Of a DNA stretch of 64,000 nucleotides, positions 25,249 through 33,707 are shown piece by piece. Origin of the DNA: Nocardioides sp. R-C-SC26 (lineage in GTDB: Bacteria > Actinomycetota > Actinomycetes > Propionibacteriales > Nocardioidaceae). The stretch is taken from contig NZ_JAHRHK010000005.1 of the NCBI RefSeq assembly GCF_021246465.1, positions 104,958 through 168,957 of the forward strand, given 5' to 3'. The notes under the pieces are model-generated. The model was not told the DNA's origin, searched no databases, and saw only the letters and a program-made list of their open reading frames with translations. Made by a program: the position numbers and the translations under genes. The number at the start of each line of letters is the position of its first letter. Position 1 is the first letter of the stretch.

Positions 25249-26583
25249 GTGACGCTCGCCCCCACAGCGTCGGGCATCCCACCGCTTCCGCCCGACTTCG
25301 TCATCGGTGCGGCCTCGTCGGCCCTGCAGAGCGAGGGCGCGGTCGGCGAACGCGGCACCACGATCTGGGACACGTTCCTCGGGACGGATCCGACCTTCGC
25401 GGCCGGCCCGCACGCGATGCGCGGTGCCGACGCACTGGCGCACATCACCGAGGACGTCGACCTGTTGCGGGGCCTCGGCGCGCGCGGCTACCGCTTCTCG
25501 GTCTCCTGGTCGCGTGTGCAGCCCGGTGGTCGTGGCCCGATCGACGCGCGCCGGATCGACGTCTACGACCGCCTCGTCGACGAGCTGTTGGCCGCCGGCA
25601 TCGATCCGTCGGCGACCCTCTACCACTGGGATCTTCCCCAGGCCCTCGAGGACGACGGCGGGTGGTTGAACCGCGAGACGGTCGAGCGGTTCGCCGACTA
25701 CTCCGCGGCCGTGGGTGCGCGCCTGGGTGACCGCGTGGCGCACTGGGTCCCGGTGAACTCACCGAACCTGGCCGCCCTGCTCGGCTACGTCGACGGGCGC
25801 CACGCCCCCGGCCGCGAGCTGGGCTTCCTGGGCGTGCTCGCGGCCCATCACCTGCTGCTCGCCCACGGTCGCGGTGTCGCAGCGCTCCGATCGGCGGGCT
25901 GCCCGAGCATCGGATGCAGCAATCACCACTCGCCGATGTGGCCGGCGAGCGAGGCCGCCGCGGACCTGGGTGCCACGAAGCTCTTCGACGCCCTCTTCAA
26001 CGGCTTCTTCCTCGAACCGATGCTGCTCGGCCGCTACCCCGCCGACGTCGAGCCGCTGGTGGAGGAGTTCGTCCGCCCCGGTGACCTCGCCTCGATCCGG
26101 CAACCTCTCGACTGGTACGGCGTGAGCTACTACCGGCCCATCCGGGTCGCCGCGACGCCCGAGACCGAGGAGATGCCCTTCGAGCTTCTCGACGTGCTCG
26201 GCCACCCGCGCACCGACGCCGGCTGGGCGGTCGTGCCGGATGCGCTGCGGGAGTGGTTGATCACCACGCGTGCCCGATTCCGGGCCGCGCTGCCACCGCT
26301 GGTGATCACCGAGTGCGGTGCTGCCTACGACGGCGTGGACGACCAGGGTCGGATCGAATTCCTGGCGGGGCATCTTCGCGCCGTCGCCAGCGCCGTCCAG
26401 CGCGGCGTCGACGTCCGGGGCTTCTACGTGTGGTCGCTGACCGACAACCTGGCCTGGACCGAGGGCTGGGACCACCGCTACGGCCTGGTGCACGTCGATC
26501 CGGACACCCTGGTGCGTACTCCCAAGGCCTCCTACCGCTGGTTGAGCGAGCTCATCGCCCGCCTCCCGCAGCACGCGGGCTAG
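25249..26583 (+). CDS. Glycoside hydrolase family 1 protein lacking the acid/base Glu
   Basis: Protein of 444 residues with the GH1 barrel: FVIGAASSALQSEG, ARGYRFSVSWSRVQPGG, TLYHWDLPQALEDDGGW, WYGVSYYRP, PLVITECGAAYDG (nucleophile Glu, about residue 355) and GFYVWSLTDNLAWTEGWDHRYGLVHVD. The strand-4 motif, normally TxNEP with the catalytic acid/base Glu, reads VPVNSP: Ser171 (codon 25759-25761) replaces Glu. Ordinary beta-glucosidase activity is therefore doubtful; plant myrosinases, with Gln there, show such enzymes can act on activated leaving groups. GTG 25249 is 7 nt after CATCAT; GTG 25243 is an alternative. No signal peptide. Confidence 0.88.
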   Translation: MTLAPTASGIPPLPPDFVIGAASSALQSEGAVGERGTTIWDTFLGTDPTFAAGPHAMRGADALAHITEDVDLLRGLGARGYRFSVSWSRVQPGGRGPIDARRIDVYDRLVDELLAAGIDPSATLYHWDLPQALEDDGGWLNRETVERFADYSAAVGARLGDRVAHWVPVNSPNLAALLGYVDGRHAPGRELGFLGVLAAHHLLLAHGRGVAALRSAGCPSIGCSNHHSPMWPASEAAADLGATKLFDALFNGFFLEPMLLGRYPADVEPLVEEFVRPGDLASIRQPLDWYGVSYYRPIRVAATPETEEMPFELLDVLGHPRTDAGWAVVPDALREWLITTRARFRAALPPLVITECGAAYDGVDDQGRIEFLAGHLRAVASAVQRGVDVRGFYVWSLTDNLAWTEGWDHRYGLVHVDPDTLVRTPKASYRWLSELIARLPQHAG

Positions 26584-26610
26584 CCACCGGCCGGGGTCGA
26601 GGAGTTCGCG

Positions 26611-26641
26611 CTGCGATCGTGACGAGACCCCGCGGTCGCAG
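26611..26641. terminator. Hairpin terminator between convergent genes
   Basis: 11-bp stem (CTGCGATCGTG with CGCGGTCGCAG, two G-U pairs) and a 9-nt loop between the GH1 and sulfotransferase genes. Confidence 0.5.
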
Positions 26642-26643
26642 GG

Positions 26644-27408
26644 TCAGATCGAGTGCCTCACCTCGAGCACCGCGCGCACGGCGTCGAGGTCGAAGGGCTC
26701 GCCGAGCCATGCGAAGAGGCCGGCGAGCGCTCCGGGGTCGGCGACGTAGTCGTCGTAGTGGATCCGGTAGGCGGCGGCGCCGAGGTCGTCGGCGAGGGTC
26801 GTGAGCGCGGTCTCGTTCGCCTGAAGGTGACGGCGGTTGGCCGCGACCTGGTCGGCGTCGCCCTCTCCCCACCAGCTGCTGCGCCCGACGTCGTCGAGGT
26901 TGCGGGTGTTCACCAGGAAGCGCGCGCCGGGGAACACCTCGCGCAGCCAGGCGACGTACTCACCCAGGTCGTCGCGCTCCTCGTTGAACCAGGTGATCTC
27001 CTTGAAGCCGACAACGCGGGTGTCGGCCTTGGGCCGCAGCACCGTGTCCAGCACGAGACGGCGGATGCCGGCGAGCGAGCGGTCCTCGGGGAAGTCGCCG
27101 GCACCGAAGAACGGATGCGTGCGCTGGCGGAAGTTCGCCTTCGGGCCGCGCGCATTGACCTGCAGCTGGCGGTGGAAGTCGAAGAGGTGCCGTAGCGCGT
27201 CGCGGTTCTCGCCGCGGATCAGGTATCCCGGGATGGCATTGAGCAGGCCGCTGACCAGCGTCGACCCGGAACGTCCGTAGGTGACGACGAACAGGTAGTC
27301 GAGGTCGGACTCGCCGTTGCGTGCCCGCAGCCGCTGTACGCGCTCTCGGAGTCGCGCGTTCTCCGCGTGCAGCGCGTCGAGTTCGCCTCCCGCGCCTGGG
27401 CCTGTCAC
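26644..27408 (-). CDS. Sulfotransferase with N-terminal coiled coil
   Basis: Protein of 254 residues. A short coiled coil (ELDALHAENARLRERVQRLRA) precedes a PAPS-dependent sulfotransferase domain: FVVTYGRSGSTLVSGLL (5'-phosphosulfate loop) and FLVNTRNLDDVGRSSWW (3'-phosphate site), then a C-terminal YRIHYDDYVADPGALAGLFAWLGEP block typical of carbohydrate sulfotransferases. Likely sulfates a surface glycan or lipid made by the neighbouring glycosyltransferases. GTG 27408 is chosen because TAGGGT lies 7 nt upstream on this strand; the longer frame upstream would run through a terminator hairpin. Confidence 0.85.
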   Translation of the reverse strand: MTGPGAGGELDALHAENARLRERVQRLRARNGESDLDYLFVVTYGRSGSTLVSGLLNAIPGYLIRGENRDALRHLFDFHRQLQVNARGPKANFRQRTHPFFGAGDFPEDRSLAGIRRLVLDTVLRPKADTRVVGFKEITWFNEERDDLGEYVAWLREVFPGARFLVNTRNLDDVGRSSWWGEGDADQVAANRRHLQANETALTTLADDLGAAAYRIHYDDYVADPGALAGLFAWLGEPFDLDAVRAVLEVRHSI

Positions 27409-27439
27409 GGGCGCCACCCTAGCCTCGCGGTCGTCTGAC

Positions 27440-27471
27440 GTTGACCCGTCTTTATCTGAAGACGGGTCAAC
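27440..27471 (-). terminator. 32-bp hairpin terminator, copy 1 of an exact repeat
   Basis: Arms GTTGACCCGTCTT and AAGACGGGTCAAC (13 bp) around a 6-nt loop. The stop codon TGA of the glycosyltransferase on the - strand is inside the arm. The identical sequence, in the same orientation relative to the gene it follows, is at 56534-56565. Confidence 0.8.
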
Positions 27472-29383
27472 CTCGATCAGCAGCGGCGCGGAGGGTGATC
27501 GCCGCCTCGAGGAGCGCATCGGCGCGCGCGTCGAAGGAGTGCTGAGCCGTGACCCGCTCCGCCAGGGCGCGACGGGCGGCGACGTCGGGCCAGTGCTGCT
27601 CGGGAGCCCGCGCGAGCCGGGCCAGGTCGGACGGCGTGCGCCAGATCGGGACGGTCGCCTCCTCCAGGCCGGGGATCTCGTGCAGCCCGGCGACGTCGTC
27701 GGTCAGCAGCCGGCCGCCGACGGCGAGCACGTCGAAGACCCGGTTGCTGACGAAGCCGCGCAGCCGCATCTGCTCGTGGTGGTCGTTGAGCACCACGGCC
27801 GCGCCCGCGTAGTGCGCCGGCAGGTCCTGGTTGGGCAGCGCGGTGCCGACGACGCGGGGGCCGCTGCGGGCGTGCTCGGCGTCCGGCAGCCAGGCCTCCC
27901 AGCCGGCTCCGACCACGTCGAGGTCGAGGCCGGTCGCGATCGCCGCCTCGACCGCGGGCCGCATGCCGCCGCGGGCGTTCGCGACGAACAGCGGCCCGGC
28001 GGAGCCGTCGTCCGGGATCGGCGCGACGTCGGGGTGGAAGCGCGTCGTGTCGGTGCACTGCAGCAGCGGTGAGATCGGGACTCCCCACTCCGCGGTGCGC
28101 TCGTGCGCCCACGTCGTGGAGGCGGCGAAGACGGCGTCGTAGGCGGCGGCCTCGCCGGCGTCGACCTCGTCGGGGTCGTAGATGACCCAGAGCAGACTCA
28201 CCGAGCCCGGAGTGGGTGCCACCCGGTGCAGGCCCCGCAGCGTGAGCGCGACGTCGTCGAGCTCGCGCGTGGCTCGCTCGCGGGTCTCGGGGTGGTCGAT
28301 CGCCACCCACTGGCCGCGCCGTTCGAGGGCGTCGGCGAGCGAGCGAGCGAAGTGCCAGTCGCCCCAACGGCGCCCGATCGGCGCCGCGCCGGCGGGGATG
28401 TCGATCGACCAACGCAGGGCCGGCCGACCTTCGCGCACGGTCAGGGGGCGACCGGCACCCTCGAACCCGGCAGGCGCCCACAGATGCGCCCAGCGATCGG
28501 CGTCCTGGGGTGCGATCGCGTGGTCGTCGCCGAAGAGGCGGGCGTCGGTGGCGAGCAGGGTCGCCCCGTCCGGGCTCCCTCCGCGCCGGACGGCGGTCAC
28601 GCCCGGGTAGGGCTGGGGGAGGGCCAGTCCATCGAGCCGCTCGGCGTCCTGGACGGGATGGCCGGGGAGCAGGGGCGCGGCGACGGTGAAGTCGTCGCGC
28701 AGCAGCAGCGGTTGTGCCGCCCGCACTCCCGGCCCGAGCGCCGCGACGAGGGCGTCGAGCCACGGCCACCCGGGTGCCGGCGTCTCCGGGTCGACGGTGA
28801 CGACGACGGCGGGCGCGCCGGCCGCATCGCCGTCGTCGAGCGACGTGGCACCCACGCGCACCTGCGGTCGGTCGGCGGCCAGCGCATGCAGGATGCGGTC
28901 GACGTCGGGCGCCGTGGGCTCGAGCAGCACCGTCGCATCGGGGTGGCGGTGCCCGAGATGCCGGATCCACCGGATCGCCAGGTGCAGGTCGTCGGCCGGC
29001 ACGCGCACCGCGACGTCGGTGAACGGCGCCCGCGGTTCGGCGTCCGGGAGCACCTCCGCGGGGTCGTGATCGACCAGCCACTCCAGCAGCGGGCCGAGCT
29101 CGGCCTGGGGGTAGCGCGGATGCGGGCTCCGGCCACGCCCTCCGGGCCGGTGGAGGTAGAACGACAGCGGATCGGGTGCGTCGCGCTGCCAGCGCCCGCC
29201 CGGGTAGAGCCAGGCCGGCTCGAAGAGCGGGTGCGGCGAGGCGTGCGGTGGGCGCTCCCGCACCCAGTGCCGGGCAGCCTCGCCGCGGTCGGCGAACCGG
29301 ACGCCGACCTGGGTGCCGTAGTGCTCGACGTCGAGAAGTCGGCTGTCGCGCACCAGCGCGATCGCGGTCTCCTCGTCCAGCAC
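27467..29383 (-). CDS. Glycosyltransferase (CgeB-like C-terminal domain)
   Basis: Protein of 638 residues, no signal peptide. Residues 1-110 contain SPHPLFEPAWLYPGG and DPLSFYLHRPGG, a repeat-like motif seen at the ends of capsule and rhamnan synthesis proteins. A middle region (about 110-320) resembles the beta-alpha half of a GT2-like fold without a clear DxD. The C-terminal 270 residues look like a GT-B transferase of the CgeB/DUF3880 kind: PIGRRWGDWHFARSLADAL, LLWVIYDPDEV, TDTTRFHPD and the donor-site block LRGFVSNRVFDVLAVGGRLLTDD. Probably builds a surface polysaccharide. GTG 29383 is 7 nt after TAGCCT, leaderless. Confidence 0.8.
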   Translation of the reverse strand: MLDEETAIALVRDSRLLDVEHYGTQVGVRFADRGEAARHWVRERPPHASPHPLFEPAWLYPGGRWQRDAPDPLSFYLHRPGGRGRSPHPRYPQAELGPLLEWLVDHDPAEVLPDAEPRAPFTDVAVRVPADDLHLAIRWIRHLGHRHPDATVLLEPTAPDVDRILHALAADRPQVRVGATSLDDGDAAGAPAVVVTVDPETPAPGWPWLDALVAALGPGVRAAQPLLLRDDFTVAAPLLPGHPVQDAERLDGLALPQPYPGVTAVRRGGSPDGATLLATDARLFGDDHAIAPQDADRWAHLWAPAGFEGAGRPLTVREGRPALRWSIDIPAGAAPIGRRWGDWHFARSLADALERRGQWVAIDHPETRERATRELDDVALTLRGLHRVAPTPGSVSLLWVIYDPDEVDAGEAAAYDAVFAASTTWAHERTAEWGVPISPLLQCTDTTRFHPDVAPIPDDGSAGPLFVANARGGMRPAVEAAIATGLDLDVVGAGWEAWLPDAEHARSGPRVVGTALPNQDLPAHYAGAAVVLNDHHEQMRLRGFVSNRVFDVLAVGGRLLTDDVAGLHEIPGLEEATVPIWRTPSDLARLARAPEQHWPDVAARRALAERVTAQHSFDARADALLEAAITLRAAADRG

Positions 29384-29389
29384 GGTGAA

Positions 29390-29396
29390 TAGGCTA
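29390..29396. promoter_or_regulatory. Shared -10 element of two divergent leaderless genes
   Basis: TAGGCTA reads TAGGCT on the + strand and TAGCCT on the - strand. ATG 29403 (+) and GTG 29383 (-) each lie exactly 7 nt beyond their hexamer, so a single element apparently drives both glycosyltransferase genes and only one direction can be open at a time. Confidence 0.7.
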
Positions 29397-29402
29397 TGCC
29401 GC

Positions 29403-31055
29403 ATGCTGAGCGGCGCGCGGTTCCCCGCGTTGGTGGTGACCGACCGCCGCGTGGACGACGTGCGCGCCGAGAATGCCGACCGGCCGGCCGCCGATGTCGT
29501 CGTGGTGCCGCTCGGCGACGCGCGCCCCGACGTCCAGGTGCGCACGGTGGTGCTCGACGTCGCCGACGTCGCGGTGCTGCGCAGTGCTGCGGCGGGGCGG
29601 GCGATGGGCAGTGCCCGGCACCTGCGCTGCGTGGTGCGCTCGGCCTCGCAGGCGCTCACGCCGCGACTGCACCCGATGTGGGGCGCCGCCGTCTCGCTCG
29701 AGTGCTCGCTGGACGACGGTGCCGCGACGACGACGCTGGAGCTCGGGGAGCGCCGTCCGGTGCTCGAGGTGTGGCGCGCCCTGGCGGCCCCCCTCGGCGC
29801 GATCGGCCCGGAGGGACTGCGCGTGCTGCCCGCCGGCGTCCCCTACGACGCCGACGCGAAGGTGCCGCCGGACCTGATCGGCCCTCCCGTACCCGGCTCG
29901 GTCGGGAGCGACGGGGAGGCCGCGCCTGCGGAGAGCCACGTGCTCGCCCGACGCCCGGTGGTGCTCGACGTCGGCGCGATCGAGCCCTTCGCCCCGATCG
30001 ACGAGGCCGTCTTCAACCCGGTGGGGTTCCCGCGCGCAGCCTCGGAGCCGGAGATCGACCTGCCCGCCGAGGCCGTGCTCACGCCGGAGTGGGCCGCGCG
30101 ACTGCGTCGCCACGTCGCCGTCCGGGTGCCGGCGTCGATGGCAGACACGCGCCTGGCTGCGGGTCTCGCCATGTCCGGAGTTCCCCTGGTGGCCCCCGAC
30201 GACGCCGCCCAGATGCTCGCGGACCCGTTGCGCCGCGAAGAGCACTCGGTGCTCCTGCGTCGGGGCGCGCTGATGGAGCACTCGACTTTCGCCGCGCGTC
30301 GCCGCGTCGCCGCGCGTGCCGGGGTTCGTGACACGGGCTGGCCGAGCGTCAGCCTGCTGCTGGCCACCCGACGTCCCGAGCAGCTCGCCTTCGCACTGCC
30401 CCAGCTCGCCCGGCAGCGCACCCCCGACGGCGGGCGGTGCGAGATCGTCGTGGCCGCCCACGGCTTCGCCCCGGACGCCGCGGAGGTCGCGACGCTCACC
30501 GACGGGGCGCCTGTCGTGGTCGTGACGGTGGCGCCCGAGGCCGTGCTCGGCGAGGTGCTGCAGGCGGCCGCGGAGGCGTCGTCCGGCGACGTCGTCATGA
30601 AGGTGGACGACGACGACTGGTACGGCCCGGACGTCGTCACGGACCTGGTGCTCGCGCGGCGCTACGCTCACGCCGACCTGGTCGGCATGCCGGCCGAGTT
30701 CGTCTACCTCGAGGGCCGGGACCTCACGCTGCGACGCATCGGGCCCTCGGAGAACCACGGCCGTCAGGCCGCCGGCGGCACGCTGATGCTCTCCCGCACG
30801 CTGCTGCGCGAACTCGGCGGCTTCCGACCCCTCGGCATCGGCGAGGACGCCCGCCTGCTCGACGCCGTGGTGCGCACCGGCGGCGTCGTCTACCGCACCC
30901 AGGGCCTGGGGTACGTGCTGCGTCGCCGCGCCTCGGGCCACACCTGGGACCCGGGCGACGACTACTTCCTGCGCCCCGAGACCCTCACGGCGCAGTGGCC
31001 GGGCTTCGCGCCGAGCGCTCTCGTCACGGGTCCGATCGAGGGGACGGACCGATGA
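29403..31055 (+). CDS. GT2-type glycosyltransferase with unknown N-terminal domain (paralogue A)
   Basis: Protein of 550 residues. The first 300 residues form a domain I do not recognise, including IDEAVFNPVGFP and DPLRREEHSVLLRRGAL. The C-terminal half is GT-A: WPSVSLLLATRRPEQLAFALPQLARQR, then ASSGDVVMKVDDDDWYGPD with the metal-binding Asp cluster, and a GGFRPLGIGEDARLLDAV acceptor region. A paralogue with the same two-domain layout is encoded at 34653-36125. Its stop overlaps the next gene (ATGA). Nucleotide sugar and acceptor unknown; surface glycan synthesis inferred from the cluster. Confidence 0.82.
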   Translation: MLSGARFPALVVTDRRVDDVRAENADRPAADVVVVPLGDARPDVQVRTVVLDVADVAVLRSAAAGRAMGSARHLRCVVRSASQALTPRLHPMWGAAVSLECSLDDGAATTTLELGERRPVLEVWRALAAPLGAIGPEGLRVLPAGVPYDADAKVPPDLIGPPVPGSVGSDGEAAPAESHVLARRPVVLDVGAIEPFAPIDEAVFNPVGFPRAASEPEIDLPAEAVLTPEWAARLRRHVAVRVPASMADTRLAAGLAMSGVPLVAPDDAAQMLADPLRREEHSVLLRRGALMEHSTFAARRRVAARAGVRDTGWPSVSLLLATRRPEQLAFALPQLARQRTPDGGRCEIVVAAHGFAPDAAEVATLTDGAPVVVVTVAPEAVLGEVLQAAAEASSGDVVMKVDDDDWYGPDVVTDLVLARRYAHADLVGMPAEFVYLEGRDLTLRRIGPSENHGRQAAGGTLMLSRTLLRELGGFRPLGIGEDARLLDAVVRTGGVVYRTQGLGYVLRRRASGHTWDPGDDYFLRPETLTAQWPGFAPSALVTGPIEGTDR

Positions 31056-32539
31056 GGATCTTCCGCAACGACTGGTCGCCGCTGGCGCCGCACCCCCTCG
31101 GCAGCTGGACGCCGTCGCTGAGTGTGTCGGTGGTGATCCCGGCGTGGAACGCGGGGCGGCTGCTGCCGACGGTGCTCGCGGGGCTCGCTGCACAGAGCTA
31201 CCCGGCGCACCTGCTCGAGGTGGTGGTCGCCAACGACGGCCCGGTGCCGCTGGACCTGCCCGAGCTGCGTCCTGAGAACACCCGGGTCGTCGCCGTCGAG
31301 GGCGGCTGGGGTCGTGCCGCGGCCTGTCATGCCGGCGCGCTCGCCGCCGAGGGCGACGTCCTGCACTGGTACGACGCCGACATGCTCGCCGAGCGCACCC
31401 AGATCGAGGCACAGCTGCGTTGGCACCACCTGCTCGACCACGTCGTCGTGCTCGGCGACAAGCGGTTCGTGGACCCCGCGCCCGTGCTGGAGGCCGGGCC
31501 GTCCGCTGTGCGGGACGCCGTCGTCGCCGATCGGGTGGGCGCGTTCTTCGACGGTCTCGACCGGGTCGGCCACACCTGGGTCGACGAGATCTACGCCCGC
31601 ACCGACGACCTGCGCGCCGCCGGCTGGTTCGCGCTGCGCACCCACACCGGCGCGACGGCGTCGGTGCGCCGCGCGCTGTATCTGGAGTCCGGGGGGATGG
31701 ACACCACCCTGCGTCTGGGTGAGGACATCGCCCTCGGTGCGCGCCTGGCCGAGGCCGGCGCGGTCTTCGTGCCCGACCACGAGGCGGTCTCGTGGCACCT
31801 GGGGCCGACGCACGTGATGGACCGCCGCGAGCAGGTCAACGCCTACAACGACCCCTTCCACGCCGACCGCACCCCCGTGCTCCGCGCCAAGCGCCGGGTC
31901 GGCCGCACTTACACCGCTGCCTACCTGGACGTCGTCCTGGAGGTCGCGGCCGGCTCGGCTCCCACCTGCCTCCCGCACGCCGACGTCGTCGACTGCGTGG
32001 ACGCCGTGCTGGCGAGCACGCTGCACGACCTGGTGGTGACCCTCGTCGGGCCCTGGTCGCTGCTGGACGACGAGCGCCTCGCTGTCCTGGACGACCCGCT
32101 GCTCGACCTGCGCCTGGTGCGGGCGGCCTACGCGGGGGAGGCGCGGGTGCGGTTCGCGGAGGAGGTGCCGGTCGAGCGCGACGCACCCTTCCGCCTCGCG
32201 CTCCCGGGGGCGTCCTTCGCGCCGCGGCGACCGACGCTGGAGCGGCTGCTGCTGCACCTGGAGCACACCCACGACGGCCTGCGCGTGATCCGCCTCAAGG
32301 ACGGTTCGGTGGCGCGGATCGAGCGCACTGCCGCGGTCGCTCGTGCGCTGCGCGTCGTCGAGCCCGGCGAGGCGCTCGACGACGTCCTGGCACAGGTGGC
32401 GGGAGTCGGCGAGGTGGCCGGGCCTGCGGTCGGGTTCGGTCCGATCGAGAAGGTGCGGGTGCGCAACGCGCCGCGAACCGGCGGCCCCGCGCTCCCGGCC
32501 GACGAGGCCTGGGCCAAGGTCGACCGCCAGCTGCCCTGA
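31052..32539 (+). CDS. GT2 family glycosyltransferase
   Basis: Protein of 495 residues. N-terminal GT-A domain with LSVSVVIPAWNAGRLLPTVLAGLAAQSYP, VVVANDGP, HWYDADMLAERTQ (DxD) and a GGMDTTLRLGEDIALGARLAEAG block, as in polysaccharide and mycofactocin-type glycosyltransferases. The last 230 residues lack recognisable motifs and may bind the acceptor. Starts at the ATG overlapping the preceding stop, so the two are co-translated. Confidence 0.88.
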   Translation: MRIFRNDWSPLAPHPLGSWTPSLSVSVVIPAWNAGRLLPTVLAGLAAQSYPAHLLEVVVANDGPVPLDLPELRPENTRVVAVEGGWGRAAACHAGALAAEGDVLHWYDADMLAERTQIEAQLRWHHLLDHVVVLGDKRFVDPAPVLEAGPSAVRDAVVADRVGAFFDGLDRVGHTWVDEIYARTDDLRAAGWFALRTHTGATASVRRALYLESGGMDTTLRLGEDIALGARLAEAGAVFVPDHEAVSWHLGPTHVMDRREQVNAYNDPFHADRTPVLRAKRRVGRTYTAAYLDVVLEVAAGSAPTCLPHADVVDCVDAVLASTLHDLVVTLVGPWSLLDDERLAVLDDPLLDLRLVRAAYAGEARVRFAEEVPVERDAPFRLALPGASFAPRRPTLERLLLHLEHTHDGLRVIRLKDGSVARIERTAAVARALRVVEPGEALDDVLAQVAGVGEVAGPAVGFGPIEKVRVRNAPRTGGPALPADEAWAKVDRQLP

Positions 32540-32597
32540 CTCCGCCGCCCCGGCGGTGCTCGGGCACGCGACTCGAGGCTGCCGATACCGTGGCCCC

Positions 32598-33707
32598 GTG
32601 CAGAGCGCCCCGACGTCCCCGAGCTCGATGTCCCCGAGCCCGACGCCGGCCAAGCGCCGCGCCGTGTTCGTCGTCGGCTCCGGCCGCAGCGGCACCAGCA
32701 CGGTCGCGGGGGCTCTGCGCACGCTCGGCATGCACGTCCCGCAGCCGGAGGTCGCGGCCGACGACACCAACCCCAAGGGCTTCGGCGAGCCGCAGTGGGT
32801 GGTCGACCTCCACACCGAGCTGCTCCAACGCTGCAACGTGCAGGTCTCCGACGCCCGCCCCCAGGCCTGGTTCGACGCCGGCAAGCTCGCCCAGTTCGAC
32901 CCGCTGCGCACCCGCCTGACGACGTGGCTCGAGGGCCAGTTCGCCGAGGCGTCCGAACTCGTCGTCAAGGATCCGCGCCTGGCCTGGTTCGTCGGCCTCT
33001 GGCGTGCCGCCGCGCTGCGCTGCGATGCCGCACCGGCCTACATCACGATGCTGCGCCCGGTGACCGAGGTCGTGGGCAGCAAGCAGAAGTACTACGGCGG
33101 TGGCGACCGCACGGCGGGCGACGTCCAGCGCACTGCGGCGTGGGTCAACATGATGCTGCACACCGAGCGGGCCACCCGCGGGTCGCAGCGTCGGTTCGTG
33201 CGCTACGCCGACCTGCTCGAGGACTGGACCGTGCCGATCTTCGGCGCCGGCCAGGAGTTCGACCTGGTGGCGGTGCAGACCGCGCAGGCCAACGACATCC
33301 GCGCCGTGCACGGCTTCATCGATCCCTCGCTGCGCCGCGTCCAGCTCACCTGGGACGACGTGGACGTGCCGCGGCGGCTGCGCGAGATCGCCGAGGAGTC
33401 CTGGCAGCACCTCGACCGTCTCGCCGACGAGTCCGCCGGCGGCGGCGACCAGCCTGCGGTGCACGACGTCCTGGACCAGTTGCGCGCGGCCTACGGCGAG
33501 TACTACGGCGAGGCCGAGGCTCTCGCCCAGTCCACGGCGTTGGCCTCGTTCCGATCCGGTCAGGCCAAGGCGCGTGAGGAACTGCCCGCGCTCTCCGGCG
33601 GCGCGTCCGGTGGGTTCTCGCACCGGCTGCGTTCGCTCGTCCCCGCACGTGCTCGACGCTGGGCGCGGCGGATGCTGGCCAGGGGTTCGGGCCAGGAGCG
33701 CGCCTGA
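32598..33707 (+). CDS. Sulfotransferase family protein
   Basis: Protein of 369 residues. RRAVFVVGSGRSGTSTVAGAL is the PAPS-binding P-loop; LVVKDPRLAWFVGLW and YITMLRPVTEVVGSK follow where the 3'-phosphate site is expected. A C-terminal helical extension of about 90 residues ends in a basic stretch (RLRSLVPARARRWARRMLARG) that could bind membranes. GTG 32598 lies 6 nt after TACCGT, so it starts a new leaderless transcript inside the glycan cluster. Stop overlaps the next ATG. Confidence 0.82.
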   Translation: MQSAPTSPSSMSPSPTPAKRRAVFVVGSGRSGTSTVAGALRTLGMHVPQPEVAADDTNPKGFGEPQWVVDLHTELLQRCNVQVSDARPQAWFDAGKLAQFDPLRTRLTTWLEGQFAEASELVVKDPRLAWFVGLWRAAALRCDAAPAYITMLRPVTEVVGSKQKYYGGGDRTAGDVQRTAAWVNMMLHTERATRGSQRRFVRYADLLEDWTVPIFGAGQEFDLVAVQTAQANDIRAVHGFIDPSLRRVQLTWDDVDVPRRLREIAEESWQHLDRLADESAGGGDQPAVHDVLDQLRAAYGEYYGEAEALAQSTALASFRSGQAKAREELPALSGGASGGFSHRLRSLVPARARRWARRMLARGSGQERA

